Assembly: GCA_026391315.1 (NCBI GenBank)
Contig: JAPLDT010000101.1
Location: forward strand, 52,727-116,726
DNA: 64,000 nt
Direction of reading: 5' to 3'
DNA from: Bacteroidia bacterium
GTDB lineage: Bacteria; Bacteroidota; Bacteroidia; Bacteroidales; Prolixibacteraceae
In this document: piece after piece, positions 18,608 to 27,118 of the stretch
Numbering within the stretch: the first letter of the stretch is position 1
How the letters are laid out: each line of letters begins with the position of its first letter
Translations under genes and position numbers: made by a program
Notes under the pieces: model-generated
The model's database searches: none
What the model saw: only the letters and a program-made list of their open reading frames with translations
What the model was told of the DNA's origin: nothing

Positions 18608-18832
18608 ATGAAAAATATTGAAATGACAGCTGTTTTCGAACCTTGTGATGAGGGGGGGTTTATTGCATACGTGCAGGAGATATCCGGGATAAACACCCAA
18701 GGGGAAACTCTTGAGGAAGCAAAGGAGAACCTTGCAGACGCCGTGAATCTGGTATTTGAAGAGATGAGAACTTCAAGCAGGAAGTTCAGGAATAATAGGA
18801 TGATAACCCAAACTATGTCGTTCAGCTTCTGA
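18608..18832 (+). CDS. hicB: HicB-family antitoxin
   Basis: This small protein of 74 residues has the HicB partial RNase H-like fold: MTAVFEPCDEGGFIAYVQEISGINTQGETLEEAKENLADAV. It would bind and block the HicA RNase encoded next. It lacks the C-terminal helix-turn-helix or ribbon-helix-helix found in longer HicB proteins, so self-regulation may be weak. Its stop overlaps the hicA start by one base (TGATG), showing translational coupling. The order antitoxin then toxin is the reverse of classical hicAB. It sits inside the glycoside-hydrolase run, 65 bases after GH16. Confidence 0.88.
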   Translation: MKNIEMTAVFEPCDEGGFIAYVQEISGINTQGETLEEAKENLADAVNLVFEEMRTSSRKFRNNRMITQTMSFSF

Positions 18833-19026
18833 TGAAGAGAAACAAGCTAGTCAAATACCTCGAAAAAAACGACTGTGCTTTCGTCCGTGAAGGGAGTAGC
18901 CATACTCTCTACAGGAATATCAACAACGGCAAAGTCTCAACGGTTCCCAGACACTCCGATATTAAGGAGAACCTGTGTCGTAAGATATGCAAAGACCTTG
19001 GTATTCAAGATATTATAAAACCATAG
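18832..19026 (+). CDS. hicA: HicA-family mRNA interferase toxin
   Basis: This 64-residue protein has the double-stranded-RNA-binding-like HicA fold. It begins KRNKLVKYLEKNDCAFVREG and holds the active-site His in GSSHTLYRN near residues 22-30, followed by the basic VPRHSDIKENLCRKICKDLGI. HicA cleaves mRNA and halts translation when HicB is lost. The His and the basic strand are intact, so it looks functional. It is coupled to hicB by a one-base overlap and ends 54 bases before the second GH30 gene. A TA pair inside a PUL may stabilise the locus; this role is an inference. Confidence 0.88.
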   Translation: MKRNKLVKYLEKNDCAFVREGSSHTLYRNINNGKVSTVPRHSDIKENLCRKICKDLGIQDIIKP

Positions 19027-19080
19027 CACATGGTTTGATCGGACGTATAAGGAACAATTGTCTGTAAATTGAAATAAAAC

Positions 19081-20511
19081 ATGAAAAATCTTCCGCAGCT
19101 ATCACTTATATTGTTGCTTTCTCTCTGTTTTTTATTCAATGCTGAATCACAAAACAAATCTCTCAACAAATCAGGCAAGAACAAAACTGAAGTACAGTTT
19201 TGGCTGACCTCTCCCACCACCAACATCCTTTTTCAAAAGCAAAATGCCAGCCTCCTGTTTGGCCCTGTAAGTCAGGCTGACCCTGTTATTGAGGTGGACA
19301 CTACCAAAACCTATCAAACCATGGATGGATTTGGAAATTGCCTGACCGATGGAAGTGCCATCTTGCTTGCCAGGATGAGTTCGGCAGCCCGAAGCTCGTT
19401 GCTGAAAGAACTTTTTGCCTGGGATAAAAACAATATTGGAATCAGCTATTTGCGTGTTTCAATTGGCGCCTCCGATTTGAGCGAACATCCCTATTCATAC
19501 AACGATATTTCTGAAGGACAATCGGATATGGATCTTAAAAAATTTTCGCTGGATCCAAACCGAAAGGATTTGATTCCGGTTTTGAAGGAGATTCTTAAAA
19601 TCAATCCATCCATAAAAATACTCGCGTCACCATGGTCTGCACCTACCTGGATGAAGACCAACAACAATTCCAAAGGAGGCAGCCTGCGCAAAGAGTGCTT
19701 TCTGGTCTATGCGAAATATTTTGTGCGTTACATTCAGGATATGCAGAAGGAAGGAATTCCCATCGATGCCATCACCATTCAGAATGAACCGCTGCATCCC
19801 GGCAATAATCCAAGCATGTACATGACCGCTGAAGACCAGGCGCTTTTTGTCAAACAGAACCTGGGACCGGCATTTCATTCTGCGGGATTAAAGACCAAAA
19901 TCATCGTTTATGATCACAATGCTGATAAAATCATCTATCCATTGACCATATTACGTGATCCGGAAGCTGCGAAATATGTCGACGGTTCGGCTTTTCACCT
20001 GTATGGTGGAAAAATTGAAGCCCTTTCTGATATGCACAAGGAGTTTCCTGACAAGAATCTCTATTTTACCGAACAATGGATCGGATCTCCGGCCAATTTC
20101 CCCGGCGACCTTGCCTGGCATACCAAAACGCTGATCATTGGTGCAAGCCGGAATTGGTGCAGGAATGTGCTGGAATGGAACATGGCTTCGGATCCGAATT
20201 GCAATCCTCACACTGAGGGTGGCTGCGACAGGTGCCTGGGTACCATCACCCTGAGCAGTGATCAGGTAACCCGGAATCCGGCCTACTATATTTTGGCACA
20301 TGCCGCAAAATTTGTCCGGCCGGGTTCGGTCAGGATTGGCTCCAATGTGGTGGATATTTTGCCTAATGTCGCTTTTGCAACCAAAGAGGGTAAAAAAGTA
20401 TTGATTGTCCTGAACGATTCACAAAGCCGGATGAAATTCAATATCAGCTACGAGGGTAAGGCCGTGCAGGCGGAAATGGAGAAGGGTGCGGTCGGGACGT
20501 TCATTTGGTAA
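19081..20511 (+). CDS. GH30 glucanase/glucosidase, secreted (second copy)
   Basis: This is a paralogue of the GH30 at 13823, and the two align along their full length with many identical blocks. The signal peptide LSLILLLSLCFLFNAES has no lipobox directly before the cleavage region, so a periplasmic enzyme is likely. Catalytic residues: acid/base Glu in TIQNEPLH near 231-238 and nucleophile Glu in YFTEQWIG near 327-334. MDGFGNCLTDGSA and NMASDPNCNPHTEGGCDRCLG are conserved with the other copy, including paired cysteines. It ends KGAVGTFIW at 476 residues. It closes PUL 1 and probably debranches imported oligomers. Confidence 0.93.
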   Translation: MKNLPQLSLILLLSLCFLFNAESQNKSLNKSGKNKTEVQFWLTSPTTNILFQKQNASLLFGPVSQADPVIEVDTTKTYQTMDGFGNCLTDGSAILLARMSSAARSSLLKELFAWDKNNIGISYLRVSIGASDLSEHPYSYNDISEGQSDMDLKKFSLDPNRKDLIPVLKEILKINPSIKILASPWSAPTWMKTNNNSKGGSLRKECFLVYAKYFVRYIQDMQKEGIPIDAITIQNEPLHPGNNPSMYMTAEDQALFVKQNLGPAFHSAGLKTKIIVYDHNADKIIYPLTILRDPEAAKYVDGSAFHLYGGKIEALSDMHKEFPDKNLYFTEQWIGSPANFPGDLAWHTKTLIIGASRNWCRNVLEWNMASDPNCNPHTEGGCDRCLGTITLSSDQVTRNPAYYILAHAAKFVRPGSVRIGSNVVDILPNVAFATKEGKKVLIVLNDSQSRMKFNISYEGKAVQAEMEKGAVGTFIW

Positions 20512-20692
20512 AATTATGAATGACGAAAATTTCGGTGGAGAATTTGAAAAATGGAATGGTTATTAAAAAAAGTCCATTGATATTTAGGGTTTTATATACC
20601 GTTAGCCATGAAAAAGTGATTTTGCATGATTGAACTGAATTAAGTTATTGTAATATTAATTTATTTTTGACTCAATCTAATTCACTTTTGAT

Positions 20693-21091
20693 ATGGGAGA
20701 AGATGCTAGTATTTCGCGGGAGTATTCTTCAATGAAGGGTCTTCGTCTGGCAGCCAGGATTACCGGGACTCTTTGGGTACTATTTTGTCTCCTTTTTTTG
20801 ATTGGTTACCTGATGGAGGGGATACAAAAGAATGAGGGTAAATTCAGGATACCGACTGATTGGCTTGGGGTTGCAACAGAAGTGTCTATTTTTATAGGTT
20901 TGGGAGGACTTATCACCGCTTATTGGCGCGAAGGTACCGGAGGGCTTATTTCACTCGTTGCATTTGTCTTGGCGGCAGTTTTCCTGATTGCCGACCCTGA
21001 ATTAACCTTCAGTTTTATCTTTTTGTTCCTGTTCCTGCCTACAATTTTGTATCTGGCTTATTGGTGGGGCAGTAAAAAATCAAAAATTTAA
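20693..21091 (+). CDS. Small four-helix integral membrane protein, function unknown
   Basis: A 132-residue protein with about four hydrophobic segments: ITGTLWVLFCLLFLIGYL, VATEVSIFIGLGGLITAYW, ISLVAFVLAAVFLIA and FSFIFLFLFLPTILYLAYWW. It ends in a basic tail, GSKKSKI. It resembles widespread uncharacterised Bacteroidota membrane proteins (DUF-type), and I cannot assign a role. It lies 181 bases after the last PUL 1 gene, in the same direction, with an AT-rich gap holding no visible terminator. Confidence 0.7.
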   Translation: MGEDASISREYSSMKGLRLAARITGTLWVLFCLLFLIGYLMEGIQKNEGKFRIPTDWLGVATEVSIFIGLGGLITAYWREGTGGLISLVAFVLAAVFLIADPELTFSFIFLFLFLPTILYLAYWWGSKKSKI

Positions 21092-21116
21092 CAGAGGATA
21101 TTCGGGTACCTAAGAA

Positions 21117-21143
21117 AAGCACATAGAGTTTATCCATGTGCTT
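21117..21143. terminator. Bidirectional terminator between convergent genes
   Basis: aagcacat pairs with atgtgctt around an 11-nt loop. The stem is flanked by A-rich sequence on one side and T-rich on the other, so it can end both the membrane-protein transcript (+) and the sigma/anti-sigma transcript (-). Confidence 0.65.
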
Positions 21144-21164
21144 CTATTTATTGGCATAATTAGC

Positions 21165-22508
21165 TTAGAAACCTCCATCAACTATCCACACCTTATTTGG
21201 ATTATCGTTTCGAACAGCTAAGTTGAACTTCTTTGTTTCTCCAGATTTGAATTTGACTTCATATGGAACAAAGTCTCCAGGGTATAAGCCAGATTTAAAT
21301 GGTTCTCCAATTCTCATTACTTTCAAACCTCCAAAATTTTTCTTTATCTTTTTTACTTTTTCGGAATTGCCTTTAAAAAAATCACAAGCTTCTTCGACCT
21401 GCTTCCAGTCATCATTAGCAATACCCTCGAAGAAAAGTTCAGCAACTCTTTTACTACTTATGTTTTTAAATGTTTCACCATTATAGTTTTGAGTAAATTC
21501 TTTCCACTCAACACCAGAAGGCAAGTTTATTGTAAACAGCGAAGAATCAATTTGAACGTTATAGTCTATTTTTTCTGTTTCAAAAATCAAGGTTTCCTTT
21601 TTACGTTCCAGAATAAATATTTTTAAACCTTTCAACAGTTTAGTGTTACTATCGAATGTAAATTCACGGCGGTTATCTGATTCTTCAATGGATTTGTTTT
21701 TACAATAATCATTAATGAAGTTGCCTTGTGCTTTTGAGGTAATCGTCAAGAGTAACTCACCATTTTTTTCATTCATAGTGATTTTTGAACCTTTGGCTTT
21801 CGTAGCATCTTGTTCTTTCATAAGTATTTTTTCCGGTTCAAGAAGTATTTTAAGCCACCCAGTAAAATTAATGTTATCTCCAGCTTTTATACCTTCGTCA
21901 GTTTTCGGCAACCATAAATATTGGGATTTACCATCGAAAACTAAAATTCGGTCCCCTTTATCAACACGCCACCTTACTGGTTCTTCAAACGATTTCCATA
22001 TCATATGGTCAACCATATCGTATTCAGTTCCCACGAGTGAAAAGTTATCATGAGCAATGGTGCGTACCTTAAGTTTAATTACCATACTTTTGATTAATTG
22101 AGTGGATTTTATTGAACTTTCAATAAAAACACTGGCCGCTTGGGCTGTATTGCCTGTAAAAAGGTGGTTGTTGTCAACGATAGGAATAATCATCATTACT
22201 ACAGCCAATACTGCTGCAATGCTAAGGATTTTCCTGTATCTCGGACTAATTTTAACTGTTTTTGAAACTTCTTTTTTCATTTCAATTTTCTCCATTTTTA
22301 ATTGATTAATAATGTTTTGCTTTATCACAAATGGAGCATTAGGCTGGAACCTGGGTTTAAGCAAGGTAAATACTTCCTGGGTTTTTCGATAGTTGATGGA
22401 ACAATCAGGGCATCCTTGAATATGTTCCATCGCATTGGCCAATACAGTTTTATCCATTTCCGGATCGAACAGGTTAACCATTTCTAATTTACATTCATTA
22501 CAATCCAT
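21165..22508 (-). CDS. Zinc-finger anti-sigma factor with large periplasmic RseB/LolA-like domain
   Basis: The N-terminal zf-HC2 domain has CNEC near residues 3-6 and HIQGCPDC near 29-36, the Cys2-His-Cys pattern that holds an ECF sigma factor at the membrane. One transmembrane helix (ILSIAAVLAVVMMIIPIV) follows near residues 93-110. The outer part (~300 residues) has beta-rich repeats such as WRVDKGDRILVFDGKSQYLWLP and LLLTITSKAQGNF, similar in style to LolA/RseB lipoprotein-like sensors, and a separate C-terminal segment (VAELFFEGIANDDWKQVEEAC). Its start overlaps the sigma gene by 11 bases, so the two are translationally coupled. It probably senses envelope stress; the signal is unknown. 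Confidence 0.8.
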   Translation of the reverse strand: MDCNECKLEMVNLFDPEMDKTVLANAMEHIQGCPDCSINYRKTQEVFTLLKPRFQPNAPFVIKQNIINQLKMEKIEMKKEVSKTVKISPRYRKILSIAAVLAVVMMIIPIVDNNHLFTGNTAQAASVFIESSIKSTQLIKSMVIKLKVRTIAHDNFSLVGTEYDMVDHMIWKSFEEPVRWRVDKGDRILVFDGKSQYLWLPKTDEGIKAGDNINFTGWLKILLEPEKILMKEQDATKAKGSKITMNEKNGELLLTITSKAQGNFINDYCKNKSIEESDNRREFTFDSNTKLLKGLKIFILERKKETLIFETEKIDYNVQIDSSLFTINLPSGVEWKEFTQNYNGETFKNISSKRVAELFFEGIANDDWKQVEEACDFFKGNSEKVKKIKKNFGGLKVMRIGEPFKSGLYPGDFVPYEVKFKSGETKKFNLAVRNDNPNKVWIVDGGF

Positions 22509-23058
22509 AATATACCTCCTTTGATATTGCGATTTTATTTTTTAGCTTTTCAATGCCGTATTTAAACCGCGACTTAATTGTTGTAACCGGTACTTCAAGA
22601 ATTATTGCTATTTCTACAAAACTCAGGTTGTCAAAAAACTTCAATCGTATCGTTTCAGATTGTTCTCCAGGCAACTCACACAAAATATTTTCCAATCGAT
22701 TATATTCTTCGATTTGAATCAAATTATGGGAAGCATCCTTTTCATACATATTTACAGGAAGAACAGTCTTATCAAGTGGCTCAAAATTTAGTTTTCTGCT
22801 TTTCCGCTGATAATCTATACAGGCATGGGAAATACTCCTGTACAGATAGTTTTTAATATTGTTCACCGCGTGTAAATTACCATTCTCATGGTACATTTTA
22901 ATAAATACTTCCTGAACAATATCCTGCGAATCAGCAAAACACCCAGTTCTGAAAAATGCAAATCTGAATAGTTGATCCTGAAATTTGGTTATTACTTTTT
23001 CGAGTTCCACTAATTTGCTACGGCCGTTAGCTACTTCCATTTTTGCGTTTTCAAGCAT
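22498..23058 (-). CDS. ECF sigma-70 factor
   Basis: At 186 residues it carries region 2 (FRFAFFRTGCFADSQDIVQEVFIKMY, near 31-56) and region 4 (IILEVPVTTIKSRFKYGIEKLKNKI, near 152-178), the two domains of extracytoplasmic-function sigma factors. It would direct RNA polymerase to a small envelope-related regulon when released from the anti-sigma protein encoded directly downstream. The two form a bicistronic unit on the minus strand, with an AT-rich 275-base upstream region that is free of genes. It is not linked to a SusC gene, unlike the two other ECF factors here. Confidence 0.9.
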   Translation of the reverse strand: MLENAKMEVANGRSKLVELEKVITKFQDQLFRFAFFRTGCFADSQDIVQEVFIKMYHENGNLHAVNNIKNYLYRSISHACIDYQRKSRKLNFEPLDKTVLPVNMYEKDASHNLIQIEEYNRLENILCELPGEQSETIRLKFFDNLSFVEIAIILEVPVTTIKSRFKYGIEKLKNKIAISKEVYYGL

Positions 23059-23288
23059 TTGCTGATAAGACGAAAAAGTGTTTTAAAAAGACGTAAATAT
23101 TTTATCTTTTTTATCGTAAAATCAAGGTCATTATTTGTCTAATAAGGATTAGTATGGTTGTAATTATACATCACAGTAGAAAATTATCAACTATGTCAGG
23201 TTTAATTTAAAAAATTCTCAATGAATCAGGGTATCTCATTTGATTTGTAATATTACCCATAACTACCTGCTAAAAGCTAACAGCCAAT

Positions 23289-23350
23289 AGCTCATAACTC
23301 ATAGCTCATAGCTCATAACTCATAACTCATAACTCATAACTCATAACTCC
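23289..23350. repeat. Heptamer tandem repeat (aRctcat), eight units
   Basis: Eight perfect units of aactcat or agctcat run from 23289 to 23344, with a partial ninth. The pncB stop (23334-23336 on the minus strand) and the last codons lie inside the array. A unit of seven bases is not a multiple of three, so changes in unit number shift the frame of the pncB tail. Confidence 0.9.
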
Positions 23351-24764
23351 TCTTGTATCTCTCCGTCAGATCATTTCGCAACCTGAGAAGTTTCTCGGAG
23401 ATACCCACTTTGAAGATGTGGGGCATCACGAACCTTTTGTGTTCGGCAGGAAGTTGTTGTGCCCGCTCTGCAAGGTATTGATGGCATTCCGATGGCGTTG
23501 GCATGGGATGGACCGGTGATCCATTTTCATAGACAAGTTGTAGCAATTGTTCTCTTTTCAGGTGAGCTATCGACGTCTTTTTGTCTGGTTGCACAGGATT
23601 ATAAAGCCATTCACAATTCCCTGATAATTCGTTGTCCAGAAGGATTCCATCCCGATAGATATTACCCTCTTCATCGTAAAATCTCCAAAGCATTTTCTTT
23701 CCAGGCAGGGTATTCTTCACAATGTTTTCAGAGATTTTCATGCTTGGATTACCAGCGCTTTCGCACAGTTTGTAAACACCATCGAGCGAAGCATCAGGTT
23801 TTCCGGTTACCAGTTCAGTTCCAATCCCAAATCCATCTATCGGTGCCTGCTGGTCCTCCAGACTGCCTATAACCCATTCATTTAACTGATTGGAAACAAG
23901 TATTTTAACATAGGACAAACCCTCTTTGTCCAGCATTTTTCTTGCCTTTTTGCTGAGGTAGGCAAGGTCTCCACTATCAAGCCGGATTCCAGCCAGTTTT
24001 TCTCCTTCAGTTTCCATCTCTTTGGCCACCAAAATGGCGTTGGGAAGACCGCTGCGAAGTGTGTCGTAAGTATCAACCAGTAAGATTGAATTTTTCGGAT
24101 TGATTTTTGCGTAGGTCCGAAAGGCTGTGAGTTCACTGTCAAAACTCTGGATCCAGCTGTGGGCCATGGTGCCTGACACAGGAAGACCGTACATGAATCC
24201 TGCCTGCACATTTGATGTGGAAGAGGCTCCGCCAATGATGGCAGCCCTGCTGGCCATTAAGCCACCGAATCCGTGTGATCTTCGCAATCCGAAATCGGAG
24301 AAATTCTTGCCATTGGCAGCCAGTTTGACCCGAAAGGCCTTGGTAGCTATCAACGATTGAAAATTGAGGATATTTAGCAACAAAGTTTCTATCAGCTGGG
24401 CCTCCGGGAGGCTGGCCTCAATTCGTACAATGGGTTCGTTGGGGAATACCAGTTCTCCTTCACGAACGGAGTAGATCGTCCCTTTGAAACGAAAATGTTT
24501 CAGGTATTCCAGAAATTCGGGTTTTAAACCAAGTCCCCGCAGATAATCGATTGCTTCTGCCTTGTAAGTAAAGGAGTGCAACTGTTCCAGGAGATCCGCC
24601 AGGCCGGCAAAAACCAAAAATCCGCCTTTAAAAGGATTGGTACGGAAAAAATAGTCGAAAACTGCAGTCTCCTCTTGCTTACCGGCATAATAATACCCCT
24701 GCGCCATTGAAAGCTCATAAAAATCAGTGTATAAGCCATTTATATGCACAGGTTGATCGGTCAT
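23334..24764 (-). CDS. pncB: Nicotinate phosphoribosyltransferase
   Basis: It makes nicotinate mononucleotide from nicotinate and PRPP, the entry step of NAD salvage (Preiss-Handler pathway), in the cytosol. The start at 24764 gives 476 residues beginning MTDQPVHINGLYTDFYELSM, the usual N-terminus; a longer frame would overlap purA. Family blocks: DFYELSMAQGYYYAGK, the GMASRAAIIGGASSTSNV-like FGGLMASRAAIIGGASST (conserved core), GTMAHSWIQSF with the phosphorylated-type His, and IRLDSGDLAYLSKKAR. It follows purA after a single base. Its C-terminal codons come from the heptamer repeat, so the tail is probably not functional. Confidence 0.93.
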   Translation of the reverse strand: MTDQPVHINGLYTDFYELSMAQGYYYAGKQEETAVFDYFFRTNPFKGGFLVFAGLADLLEQLHSFTYKAEAIDYLRGLGLKPEFLEYLKHFRFKGTIYSVREGELVFPNEPIVRIEASLPEAQLIETLLLNILNFQSLIATKAFRVKLAANGKNFSDFGLRRSHGFGGLMASRAAIIGGASSTSNVQAGFMYGLPVSGTMAHSWIQSFDSELTAFRTYAKINPKNSILLVDTYDTLRSGLPNAILVAKEMETEGEKLAGIRLDSGDLAYLSKKARKMLDKEGLSYVKILVSNQLNEWVIGSLEDQQAPIDGFGIGTELVTGKPDASLDGVYKLCESAGNPSMKISENIVKNTLPGKKMLWRFYDEEGNIYRDGILLDNELSGNCEWLYNPVQPDKKTSIAHLKREQLLQLVYENGSPVHPMPTPSECHQYLAERAQQLPAEHKRFVMPHIFKVGISEKLLRLRNDLTERYKRSYEL

Positions 24765-24765
24765 G

Positions 24766-26034
24766 CTATCTTTCAATGGTTTGGGAACGGTTTGGGCCGA
24801 CCGAAACAATGGTGATAGGAACATTCAGATACTCCTCAATGAAATGGATGTAACGGTTAAGCGCTTCCGGAAATTTTGCGGTCTGATCAACTCCTGTTAA
24901 GTCTGTTTTCCAACCTTCAAGTTCTTCATAAACAGGAATTACCTGATCATCAATTTCGTTTGGAAAATTTTTGGTTAATTTTCCATCAATCGAATAGGCG
25001 GTGCATATTTTTATGGTCTCGAAATGATCCATTACATCCGCTTTCATCATGATCAGATCAGTAACACCATCGATCATGATGGCATACCGGAGTGCAACCA
25101 GATCCAGCCAACCGCAACGTCGTGGCCGCCCTGTAGTGGATCCAAATTCATTGCCGATTTTGCGCAAAGTTTCTCCGGTTTCATCCAGCAGTTCAGTAGG
25201 GAAGGGGCCGCTGCCTACCCGCGTGCAATAGGCTTTAAAGATCCCATAAACTTTACCGATTTTATTCGGTGCGATACCTAGACCAGTACAGGCGCCTGCT
25301 GTGATGGTATTGGAAGAGGTGACATATGGGTAGGAGCCGAAGTCGATGTCAAGCATGGTACCCTGTGCTCCTTCAGCGATGATGCTTTTTCCTGCCAGAA
25401 GCTGGTCGTTGATGAAGTGTTCACTATCGATCAGTTGAAATTGTTTGATAACTTCTATGCCTTCAAACCACTCTTTTTCATAGTCGTGGAGTGCCTGCTT
25501 ATAATCGAAATGATAAAATTTTGTGAGTAATTCTATGTGCTGCGCAACCCTGTGATCGTATTTTTCTTTGAAGTTGTTCAAAATGTCGCCGATGCGCAAT
25601 CCGTCTCTGCCAATTTTATCTTTGTAGGTGGGACCGATCCCTTTGAGGGTAGATCCGATTTTGGAGGCGCCCTTTGCAGCCTCGGATGCCGCGTCGAGCA
25701 GACGGTGGGTTGGCAGGATCAGATGGGCTTTTTTCGAGATGTATAGTGTCTTAGTAAGGTCAAATCCAATGTTTTTCAAGGATTGAATCTCCTTTTTGAA
25801 AATGGAGGGGTCGATAACCACTCCGTTTCCGATCACGTTGATCTTATCTCCGCGAAAGATACCGGAAGGAATGGTGTGCAGAACATGCTTGATGTTGTTG
25901 AACTCCAGAGTGTGGCCGGCATTCGGTCCCCCCTGGAAGCGTGTAATTACATCGTAACGTGGAGTCAACACATCCACAACTTTTCCTTTCCCTTCGTCTC
26001 CCCATTGAAGACCCAACAATACGTCAACTTGCAT
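24766..26034 (-). CDS. purA: Adenylosuccinate synthetase
   Basis: It joins IMP and aspartate with GTP to form adenylosuccinate, the first committed step to AMP. The start MQVDVLLGLQWGDEGKGKVVDVL carries the GDEGKGK P-loop and the catalytic Asp. Further signatures are GGPNAGHTLEF, the IMP-binding GIGPTYKDKIGRDGLR-like block and EGAQGTMLDIDFGSYPYVTSS, plus the late GRPRRCGWLDLVALRYA. At 422 residues it is of normal length. It is the first gene of a purA-pncB pair with a one-base gap, linking purine and NAD synthesis in one transcript. Confidence 0.97.
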   Translation of the reverse strand: MQVDVLLGLQWGDEGKGKVVDVLTPRYDVITRFQGGPNAGHTLEFNNIKHVLHTIPSGIFRGDKINVIGNGVVIDPSIFKKEIQSLKNIGFDLTKTLYISKKAHLILPTHRLLDAASEAAKGASKIGSTLKGIGPTYKDKIGRDGLRIGDILNNFKEKYDHRVAQHIELLTKFYHFDYKQALHDYEKEWFEGIEVIKQFQLIDSEHFINDQLLAGKSIIAEGAQGTMLDIDFGSYPYVTSSNTITAGACTGLGIAPNKIGKVYGIFKAYCTRVGSGPFPTELLDETGETLRKIGNEFGSTTGRPRRCGWLDLVALRYAIMIDGVTDLIMMKADVMDHFETIKICTAYSIDGKLTKNFPNEIDDQVIPVYEELEGWKTDLTGVDQTAKFPEALNRYIHFIEEYLNVPITIVSVGPNRSQTIER

Positions 26035-26068
26035 CTGATTTATTATTTACTGATTAGACAAAAACATG

Positions 26069-26076
26069 CAAAATTA
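26069..26076 (-). promoter_or_regulatory. Candidate -7 box for purA
   Basis: On the minus strand this reads TAATTTTG, an exact TAnnTTTG match, 34 bases before the purA ATG. No matching -33 TTG is seen at 19-21 bases upstream, so it is tentative. Confidence 0.35.
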
Positions 26077-26319
26077 AGCCAAATTTGGCAGAAATGAGCA
26101 TAAATTTGGAATTGCAGCAAGGAATAATTCACAATCGTTGGTTCATTACTTTCCTGTTCCACCACGGTTGAACGAAGCAGTAATGAAGGGATTCAGGGCA
26201 AATTTTAAAAGAGTCTCCTCAAGGTGAGGCTATAATAAAGAAAACTAACAATTCGCTAAATGTCAATTGCTAAGCGGGTAAACATATAGCTTAGGCAGAA
26301 ATACCGGGGCCATCGGTTG

Positions 26320-26949
26320 CTAAGGCATGTATGTGGCAAGCAATACGTCAAAAGAAAATTGAGCAGCAGCCATTTGAATTACCAAGGCATCAACAGCTAC
26401 CTGAGTTGCATTGAATCCTTGAAAGTTGGTAAGATTGTCCAGGGATTTTTGAATAAAATCAATTTTACCAGTCAGTGCAGTAGAAGCCGTAATAAGTGTA
26501 TTCAATCTGGCAACCTGAACTGCCTGGATATCACTGGATGTACCAATGACGGCAATTTGAACTTTCAAAGCATTAACGTCAGTGACAACTTTGGCAGGGA
26601 GAGCTTTCAGGTTAGTTTTCAAACCTTCAATAATAGTTTTGGTTGCATCTGACATTGATAATTTGTTCAGGATAGAAGTGATTGTATCAATTCTACCGGC
26701 AATAACGGTAAGACTGGCTTTTAGCGTAGCAATTGAAGATGTTTCCGGCAAGGCCACAATGGTTGTTTGAATGGAAGAGATAGTAGATTTAAGCGTAGAA
26801 ATATTGGTTACCAAGGCTGTTACACCTGCAACTTGAATGTCTGGTGTATTGGAATTGTTGGGAACAAAATCATCCGAATGCTTGTTGCAGGATGAAGCAA
26901 TAATCGTAAAGACCATCAAGACGATTCCGGTTCTTTTAATAAAATTCAT
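26320..26949 (-). CDS. Coiled-coil lipoprotein of unknown function
   Basis: A 209-residue lipoprotein with the signal MNFIKRTGIVLMVFTIIASSC. After the Cys comes a polar stretch, then roughly 150 residues of heptad-like Leu/Ile spacing (VTNISTLKSTISSIQTTIVAL, ITSILNKLSMSDATKTIIEGL), suggesting a long coiled coil or helical bundle. It is rich in Ser/Thr/Ala and holds no recognisable enzyme motif. It could be a structural outer-membrane protein. It stands alone, 285 bases upstream of purA on the same strand. Confidence 0.7.
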   Translation of the reverse strand: MNFIKRTGIVLMVFTIIASSCNKHSDDFVPNNSNTPDIQVAGVTALVTNISTLKSTISSIQTTIVALPETSSIATLKASLTVIAGRIDTITSILNKLSMSDATKTIIEGLKTNLKALPAKVVTDVNALKVQIAVIGTSSDIQAVQVARLNTLITASTALTGKIDFIQKSLDNLTNFQGFNATQVAVDALVIQMAAAQFSFDVLLATYMP

Positions 26950-27118
26950 TGTATTCAGGTTTTAGAAATTAGGTTGTTCCTGAAATGTTGGTCAAACCTA
27001 TTGTTTCCACGAAATAAATAACCGTAAAAACAATCCGTTTAAGTTAAGATGCTCAAGGAGTGTTTTAGGTTGCTTAGGTCATCGCCTATAGAGAACAATA
27101 ATGCTAACAATTATGATA
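26950..27118. other. Intergenic region upstream of the coiled-coil lipoprotein gene
   Basis: Part of a ~560-base stretch without genes (26950-27506). This portion should hold the minus-strand promoter of the lipoprotein gene. It is AT-rich and I see no convincing motif. It ends in aattatgata (27109-27118), the left target-site copy of the MITE-like element that follows. Confidence 0.5.

Noticed and set aside
23289..23350. CRISPR or replication-origin iterons
   Set aside because: The seven-base units are contiguous without spacers, and no initiator gene is near.
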